Positions 59,304 through 64,000 of a stretch of DNA of 64,000 nucleotides are shown here, piece after piece. The DNA lies in the NCBI GenBank assembly GCA_965223245.1, contig CBDCVY010000013.1, positions 3,938,952-4,002,951 on the forward strand, written 5' to 3'. The position numbers and the translations under genes were made by a program. Each line of letters opens with the position of its first letter. Positions within the stretch are counted from its first letter, which is position 1. This DNA is from CBDCVY01 sp965223245. Lineage in GTDB: Bacteria; Nitrospinota; Nitrospinia; Nitrospinales; Nitrospinaceae. The notes under the pieces were generated by a model that made no database searches, was not told where the DNA came from, and worked only from the letters and a program-made list of their open reading frames with translations.

Positions 59304-59741
59304 ATGCTAAAAGTAGGGACTGAGGCTCCTGATTTTTTAGTTAATGATCATAATGGCAACCGTGTTAGTTTAAAAGAGCTCCGGGGAAAAAAAGTAATTT
59401 TATGGTTTTACCCAAAGGCAGATACCCCTGGATGCACGCAGGAAGGAAAAGGATTCCGCGATGAGTTTTCGAAGTTTCAAGAAAAAGATGTGAAAATATT
59501 TGGGGTAAGTTTAGATAATGAATCTGAGAATAAAGCTTTTGCAGAAAAATTTAACTTTCCTTATCCATTGCTGTGCGATGTAGGTCGTGAAATTGCCCTT
59601 GCCTATCAAGCCATTCAAAGTAAAGACGATGGGTATGCTTCCCGAATTACCTATGTTATAGATGAAAAAGGAGTAATTGTAGAAGCAATTGACCAGGTGA
59701 ATACACAAACGCATGCGCAGGATTTATGCTCAAGAGTGTGA
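59304..59741 (+). CDS. bcp: thiol peroxidase / bacterioferritin comigratory protein (Prx Q type)
   Basis: 145 aa from ATG 59304, which has GGAGG nine bases ahead; 24 upstream codons in frame are not family-like. The peroxiredoxin motif is FYPKADTPGCTQEGKGFRDEF; the peroxidatic Cys is in PGCT. The second Cys five residues later, which acts as resolving Cys in E. coli Bcp, is absent (GKGF), so this is probably a one-Cys or partner-resolved type; other Cys (LLCDV, DLCSR) might serve. It reduces peroxides with thioredoxin electrons. Confidence 0.92.
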   Translation: MLKVGTEAPDFLVNDHNGNRVSLKELRGKKVILWFYPKADTPGCTQEGKGFRDEFSKFQEKDVKIFGVSLDNESENKAFAEKFNFPYPLLCDVGREIALAYQAIQSKDDGYASRITYVIDEKGVIVEAIDQVNTQTHAQDLCSRV

Positions 59742-59771
59742 TTTTTAAGTAGAGTAAAAATGCCTAATGGG

Positions 59772-59800
59772 TTGACGAAAAATTGCTAAAACGCTATTAT
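59772..59800 (+). promoter_or_regulatory. sigma70-type promoter for the deoxyhypusine synthase homolog
   Basis: TTGACG (59772-59777), a 17-base spacer and TATTAT (59795-59800) lie 34 bases before ATG 59835, giving a leader of about 28 bases. The gene appears to be transcribed on its own. Confidence 0.65.
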
Positions 59801-59834
59801 TTTTCGCTTTAAATTCTAATTTCAAGGAAAGTCA

Positions 59835-60935
59835 ATGGCCTATAAGGATTTTTTAAATTCAGTTCACAAATTAAACAAGGAAGAAAAAAAACTTAAGAAA
59901 TCCATTTTGCATACTCCTGTCAACCAGGTTGATTTTGGTAAAATTAAAAATATAGCTGACTTGGTAGATTCTTTTAAAGATGCTTCAATCCAGGCGCGGA
60001 ATATTGGCCAATGTGCAAGTATTTTTCAAAGAATGCTCAAAGACCGAGAGCGTCCTACCATCATGCTTGGATTAGCAGGCCCTCTTATCGCCGCAGGTCT
60101 TCGAAAGGTAATTCGCGATTTAATTCATTACAATATGGTTGATGTGATTGTTTCCACGGGTGCAGTTCTGTATCAAGATTTTTACGCTGCTATGGGGGCG
60201 GGACATTATTATGGAAGCCCGGATGCTGATGATACAAAACTTAGAGACCTGTTGATAAATAGAATATACGATACTTACGTTGATGAAGAAAAGTTTGCAC
60301 AGTTCGATTCCCTCATCGGACAGTTTGCTGACTCATTAGAACCCAAAAGTTATTCGAGTAGAGAGTTTATTTCTTTATTGTCTGGTGTGATTGACGATAA
60401 AAACTCTATTTTAGTTACCGCGAGAAAAAAGGGTGTCCCCATTTTTTGTCCCGCAATTAGTGATTCAAGTATTGGAATCGGATTGACGGAGCATTATTAC
60501 GTGGCAAGAAACGAAGGTCGTCAACCCATAACCATAGATGTGATTCGTGATAATTATGAGATCACTCAAATTGTTTGTAAGTCTAAAAGAACTGCAGCGT
60601 TTTATGTGGCTGGGGGTGTCCCAAAAAACTATATTAATGACTCGATTGTAATGAGTTATGTCTTTGGTCGTAGCACAGGTGGCCACAAATATGCTATTCA
60701 AATGACCACAGATTCTCCGCATTGGGGTGGCTTAAGTGGAAGCACATTGGGTGAAGCTCAGTCTTGGGGTAAAATTAATAAAAAGGCAAACTTTTGTATG
60801 GCCTTTGTAGAACCAAGTGTTTCATTGCCATTAATTTATGGGGCCGCCTATCAAAGTAAATCGCATAAAAATCGAAAACGACTTTCCTTCTCCTGGGAAG
60901 GGGATGTTTTGAAAGAGCTAAAAATTGCAAAGTGA
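59835..60935 (+). CDS. deoxyhypusine synthase-family protein
   Basis: 366 aa. Family features: FKDASIQARNIGQCASIFQRML (as in the FQ-x-x-N-L-G stretch of the family), IMLGLAGPLIAAGLRKVIRDLI, VDVIVSTGAVLYQDFY, VPIFCPAISDSSIGIGL, and GEAQSWGKINKKA with the active-site lysine in WGK (Lys313; eukaryotic Lys329 is in EAVSWGKI). Eukaryotic and archaeal enzymes move an aminobutyl group from spermidine onto eIF5A. Bacterial relatives have been linked to homospermidine synthesis, so either a polyamine or a protein target is possible. The EF-P in this window is a candidate but not adjacent. Confidence 0.85.
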   Translation: MAYKDFLNSVHKLNKEEKKLKKSILHTPVNQVDFGKIKNIADLVDSFKDASIQARNIGQCASIFQRMLKDRERPTIMLGLAGPLIAAGLRKVIRDLIHYNMVDVIVSTGAVLYQDFYAAMGAGHYYGSPDADDTKLRDLLINRIYDTYVDEEKFAQFDSLIGQFADSLEPKSYSSREFISLLSGVIDDKNSILVTARKKGVPIFCPAISDSSIGIGLTEHYYVARNEGRQPITIDVIRDNYEITQIVCKSKRTAAFYVAGGVPKNYINDSIVMSYVFGRSTGGHKYAIQMTTDSPHWGGLSGSTLGEAQSWGKINKKANFCMAFVEPSVSLPLIYGAAYQSKSHKNRKRLSFSWEGDVLKELKIAK

Positions 60936-60938
60936 ATT

Positions 60939-61262
60939 TTAGTTCTTTTCTTCACTATAAGTACTTTTAAATCCCAAAATGTAAAATTCTCGAAATTCTA
61001 AAGGCTCCACAGCGGATGGATAGATCATATCTACAAACCGTTTTGTGGCTGGGGAGCTTTGATGCCTTATAACTGCTTCTTCATTTTCAAAAATCATGGT
61101 GTGTAGAAAACGAGTGGGCCGACCCATCTCTTGGTTTGCCATATAAAACAAAGTAGTGGGCTCGTTAATCCGAATGTATTTTACAAAGTTCATAATTACT
61201 TCCTTACATTGTTCCACGTTTTCAGGAAGAACTTGGTAATTGGCGGTCATACAAATAGGCAT
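60939..61262 (-). CDS. antibiotic biosynthesis monooxygenase (ABM)-domain protein
   Basis: 107 aa single-domain dimeric ferredoxin-like fold: TANYQVLPENVEQCKEVIMNF, TTLFYMANQEMGRPTRFLHTMIFENEEAVIRHQSS and EPLEFREFYILGF. Members include heme-degrading and quinol oxygenases, but also proteins of unknown function; no catalytic residues can be set from sequence. Its 3' end is 3 bases from that of the deoxyhypusine synthase homolog. It is 17 bases downstream of the CDF gene and probably co-transcribed. Confidence 0.72.
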   Translation of the reverse strand: MPICMTANYQVLPENVEQCKEVIMNFVKYIRINEPTTLFYMANQEMGRPTRFLHTMIFENEEAVIRHQSSPATKRFVDMIYPSAVEPLEFREFYILGFKSTYSEEKN

Positions 61263-61279
61263 AAAACGTCCTTTCCTTG

Positions 61280-62428
61280 CTATTTTAAGTTTTCGGGAAA
61301 TTCGAAAAAAATTCTTACCTCATCTACATGGTCCAGGTTAAGAAGGGTTTCTTTTAACTGATTGATGAGTCTTTCGTCCATTTTAGAATCTGTTGGGTTT
61401 TCTGCTAATAGAAATACTTCCAGTATGGTATGCCCTTTATGATGGTGTGTGCGTAAACGAGTGAGTTTAGAAATATCTTGGAAGGAATCTATAATGGGTT
61501 TGACCTTCGCTTCTAGTTCACCGCGATTATGCCAATAAAGGGGCTCAAAATCGGTATCATCTTCAGTGTCCACATGAACAAGTACATCTTGAACATTGCT
61601 AAAACGGGAAATTAAATTTCTTCTGACCGACTCTGCAATTAAGTGACCCTCAGTCACTGAAGCTTCATTATCGACTTGAACATGAACGTCCATAAGTATA
61701 TCTGCCCCAATTTTTCTGGTTCTGAGGTTGTGAGTTCGAATTACCCCGGGAATATTATTGATTTCATTTTCTAAACGTGTTGTGTCTTCTTCGCTTAGAC
61801 CGGTATCCATAAGGTCGGCTATACTACGAAAAGCAATGTCATATCCTACTTTTAAAATTAGAATGGCCACCACAATTGCGGCAATGGGGTCCATAATTGG
61901 ATACCCGACCATAGCACCAATAATTCCAATTAAGGCGGCAATGGAAGAAACTGCATCCGAACGATGATGCCAGGCATTAGCAACAATAGAAGGGCTATTT
62001 ACTTTTTCTCCTATGTTTCGGGTGTAATGGAAAAGTCCCTCATTAACTAGAATCGAAAAAATAGCAGCAATGAGAGCAAATACATTGGGAGCTTGATAAG
62101 ATTTTTGTGCGATAGATTCTGAAGCTTCAAAGGCTAACCCTAATCCTGCTAGCATAATTATGGCTCCCACCACGGTAGCTCCAATAGATTCCGCTCGACC
62201 ATGACCATAAGGATGATTTTCATCTGCTGGTTTTTGTGCAATTTTATAACTTATTAAAACAACTATGTCTGTTAATAAATCTGAAAAAGAATGGATTCCA
62301 TCCGCAACCATTGCGGCACTTTTCCCAAAGATGCCTCCAGCAATTTTAAATAACGATAAAATTAAATTGGCAATAGCCCCAATGAGGATTACTTTTGTGC
62401 CTTCTTCTGATTGTTTGAGTTTTTCCAT
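61280..62428 (-). CDS. cation diffusion facilitator (CDF) metal transporter
   Basis: 382 aa. Six helices and a cytosolic C-terminal domain of about 85 residues. Metal-site motifs are in helix 2 (DGIHSFSDLLTD, H-S-x-S-D) and helix 5 (WHHRSDAVSSIAAL, H-x-x-x-D), the layout of zinc/iron/manganese exporters. The long C-terminal tail (TRLENEINNIPGVIRTHNLRTRKIGADILMDVHVQVD) is the dimerising ferredoxin-like domain. It exports divalent metal against proton. First gene of the pair with the ABM protein. Confidence 0.93.
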   Translation of the reverse strand: MEKLKQSEEGTKVILIGAIANLILSLFKIAGGIFGKSAAMVADGIHSFSDLLTDIVVLISYKIAQKPADENHPYGHGRAESIGATVVGAIIMLAGLGLAFEASESIAQKSYQAPNVFALIAAIFSILVNEGLFHYTRNIGEKVNSPSIVANAWHHRSDAVSSIAALIGIIGAMVGYPIMDPIAAIVVAILILKVGYDIAFRSIADLMDTGLSEEDTTRLENEINNIPGVIRTHNLRTRKIGADILMDVHVQVDNEASVTEGHLIAESVRRNLISRFSNVQDVLVHVDTEDDTDFEPLYWHNRGELEAKVKPIIDSFQDISKLTRLRTHHHKGHTILEVFLLAENPTDSKMDERLINQLKETLLNLDHVDEVRIFFEFPENLK

Positions 62429-62458
62429 AAAGTTTAGAGTGAAACTTACTTGAGGAAG

Positions 62459-63547
62459 TTATTTTGAGGATTGTTCATTAGTTAAATATTCTACAATTTT
62501 TACATTGGCTGCCGGAAAAGTAAATTTTTTTAGTTGTTCTGGAGAAACCCATTTCCACTGCTCACATTGGGATGCGCTAATCTTTCCCGAATTTAATTGG
62601 CATAAAAAAACGTTGAGCGTTACTCGAAATTGAGTATAACTATGTTTTATAGTCATTAGTTTTTTTTGTATGCTAACTTTAACATCTAATTCTTCTTGAA
62701 TTTCTCTTCTAAGACATTCTTCTTCACTTTCCTTGCTTTTTCTTTTGCCTCCCGGAAATTCCCAAAGACCGCCCATTAATCCATTTTTTGGTCGTTGTTG
62801 AATAAATACTTTCCCATTTCGAAAAATAACGGCTGCGCTTACCTCAATTTTTTTGGATGGTTGTTTTGCTTTTTTAGGGGGATATTCGCTTTGAGTGTTT
62901 TCAATTTTGGCTTGGCATATCGAGGTTAAAGGGCATAACAAACATAGTGGATTTTTGGGGGCACAGATTGTGGCGCCCAGTTCCATTAAGGATTGATTGA
63001 AATCACCTGGGCGCTTTTTGGGAACTAACTTTTCAGCATAGCTCCAAAGTTTATTTTCAGAAACTCCGTTCACTCCATTTTCCTTTAGTGTGAACAATCG
63101 AGAGATTACTCTCTTAACATTTCCATCTAAAACTGGATAGGGCATATCATAAGCAATACTTAATATAGCCCCAGAAGTATATCGTCCAATTCCGGGCAAT
63201 TTAATAATGTCATCCATAGAATTGGGCACCTTACCTTTATGCTCAACTAAAATAACTTTTGCCGCTTTATGTAAATTTCTTGCTCGCGAGTAATATCCCA
63301 ATCCTTCCCAAAATTTTAACACGCGGTCCTCGCGAGCATGTGCAAGCTTTTCTATTGTGGGAAAGGCGATCATCCATCTTCGAAAATAGGGAATAACTGT
63401 TTTGACTTGAGTTTGTTGCAGCATGATTTCGGATATCCAGATTTTATAAGGGTCTTTGGTATCGCGCCAGGGCATTTCTCTTTTCTGGGCATCAAACCAT
63501 TTGAGTAATTTGTTTTGTAGACGGCGTGGAGAAAATTTTTGATTCAT
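62459..63547 (-). CDS. mutY: A/G-specific adenine glycosylase MutY
   Basis: 362 aa from ATG 63547 (starts MNQKFSPRRLQNKLLKWF); a TTG 11 codons upstream is in frame but lacks a ribosome site. The helix-hairpin-helix glycosylase has MPWRDTKDPYKIWISEIML, the catalytic Glu in ISEIMLQQT, KLPGIGRYTSGAILSIAYD and VLDGNVKRVISRLF. An iron-sulfur loop with C-x6-C-x2-C-x5-C (CAPKNPLCLLCPLTSIC) follows, then a NUDIX-like C-terminal domain that reads 8-oxoG (GGLWEFPGGKRKSKE). It removes A opposite 8-oxoG. Confidence 0.96.
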   Translation of the reverse strand: MNQKFSPRRLQNKLLKWFDAQKREMPWRDTKDPYKIWISEIMLQQTQVKTVIPYFRRWMIAFPTIEKLAHAREDRVLKFWEGLGYYSRARNLHKAAKVILVEHKGKVPNSMDDIIKLPGIGRYTSGAILSIAYDMPYPVLDGNVKRVISRLFTLKENGVNGVSENKLWSYAEKLVPKKRPGDFNQSLMELGATICAPKNPLCLLCPLTSICQAKIENTQSEYPPKKAKQPSKKIEVSAAVIFRNGKVFIQQRPKNGLMGGLWEFPGGKRKSKESEEECLRREIQEELDVKVSIQKKLMTIKHSYTQFRVTLNVFLCQLNSGKISASQCEQWKWVSPEQLKKFTFPAANVKIVEYLTNEQSSK

Positions 63548-63601
63548 ATTGGAAAGGTACAGGGTTAGAAACTTAAACAACAGATTACTTTGAATTAAAT
63601 C

Positions 63602-64000
63602 CTAAACTCCAATGGCATCCTTTCCCCAAATAGTTTTATGGAGTTGTTGCTGAACTCTAACTGGAAGATTGTCTTGCAAAACCCATTCAGTTAAATCTTT
63701 TAAATCCAAACGGTCGAACACTGGAGAAAATAATATGTGAGCCTTTTTATGGATTTCATATTTAAATAGGGTAGCTTTGCTCCATTCATAATCCTCGCGG
63801 TTGAGTATGACAAATTTCACTTCGTCCTTGGGTTCTAAGGTATTTAAATTTTCCCATAAGTTTTTAGATACTTCTCCGCTTCCCGGACATTTTACATCCA
63901 TGACTTTAATAACTTCTTTGGGTACTTTTTCTAAAGTTAATGATCCGCCCGTTTCTAACATTACTTCATAATTCTGTTCAAGTAGAGTTGTCATTAATGG
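63602..64000 (-). CDS. queE: 7-carboxy-7-deazaguanine synthase QueE, C-terminal part (cut by window)
   Basis: The minus-strand frame is open through the window edge (the codons before Met at 63994 read P-L), so the N-terminal radical SAM domain with its CxxxCxxC motif lies outside. The 133 residues seen match the family's C-terminal half: YEVMLETGGSLTLEKVP, VMDVKCPGSGEVSKNLWENL, DEVKFVILNREDYEWSK, and the ending LPVRVQQQLHKTIWG. QueE makes the 7-deazaguanine core for queuosine. It is transcribed toward mutY with 54 bases between. Confidence 0.85.
   Translation of the reverse strand, partial: PLMTTLLEQNYEVMLETGGSLTLEKVPKEVIKVMDVKCPGSGEVSKNLWENLNTLEPKDEVKFVILNREDYEWSKATLFKYEIHKKAHILFSPVFDRLDLKDLTEWVLQDNLPVRVQQQLHKTIWGKDAIGV

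Noticed and set aside
1..64000. CRISPR arrays, insertion sequences, prophage, integrases, attachment sites, rRNA
   Set aside because: No repeated spacers, transposase or integrase motifs, terminal inverted repeats or rRNA-like stretches were seen on reading both strands.

Overview
The window is AT-rich, densely packed chromosomal DNA from a Gram-negative, respiring bacterium. An outer membrane is shown by a complete tolQ-tolR-tolA-tolB-pal block. Respiration is shown by six c-type cytochrome genes (CxxCH motifs) and a proton-translocating transhydrogenase (pntAB). The gene mix (FGE-sulfatase-domain paralogs, GH94 plus a long sodium:solute symporter, many small exported monoheme cytochromes) reminds me of marine Nitrospinota-type genomes. 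That is an impression from general knowledge, not proof. I see no tRNA, rRNA, CRISPR array, insertion sequence, phage gene or integrase; this looks like core chromosome with some lineage-specific islands.

Layout. 1-2.1 kb: end of an AttH/CrtC-like hydrolase, then DDAH and a gamma-glutamylcyclotransferase-like gene on the minus strand. 2.3-7.2 kb: trxA facing bioB, a YyaL-type thioredoxin-domain protein and aroA, with a shared terminator between trxA and bioB. 7.4-11 kb: two small membrane proteins, an FGE-like protein and a double-length ThyX homolog. 11.3-16 kb: an ABC transporter whose permease is split by a frameshift at a G7 tract, then a methyltransferase and a PAS-PAS-GGDEF diguanylate cyclase. 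16-21 kb: pntA-pntB behind a clear promoter, then a second FGE-like gene. 20.8-29 kb: msrP, cutA, a YqaA-like membrane protein, priA, an unlisted 59-aa basic protein, a parvulin PPIase, a third FGE-like gene overlapping a small zinc-binding protein, and maf. 29-34 kb: a second parvulin, a radical SAM/SPASM protein, a flippase and a NeuB-family synthase. 33.9-40.8 kb: a long SSS transporter overlapping a GH94 phosphorylase, a BASS transporter, and a methyltransferase with a signal peptide. 40.9-46.8 kb: an export/respiratory island of a DUF1566 protein, a DUF1264 protein, a di-heme peroxidase, a triheme cytochrome and four monoheme cytochromes. Three of the monoheme proteins are paralogs sharing two extra invariant cysteines. 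46.8-48.9 kb: an exported unknown protein, a methyltransferase and efp. 49-56.6 kb: the Tol-Pal block with a long coiled-coil protein in the cpoB position. 56.8-64 kb: radA, ispD, a DUF1232-like protein, bcp, a deoxyhypusine-synthase homolog, an ABM protein, a CDF metal transporter, mutY and the C-terminal half of queE at the edge.

Most attention-worthy: the cytochrome island with its cysteine-marked paralog family; a deoxyhypusine-synthase homolog with its catalytic lysine in the same window as an EF-P whose canonical Lys34 position is Asn followed by Lys; the ThyX-like protein lacking the usual active-site serine; three FGE-fold proteins lacking the catalytic cysteine; and the G-tract frameshift in the ABC permease. 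I do not see a clearly new defence or mobile system here.
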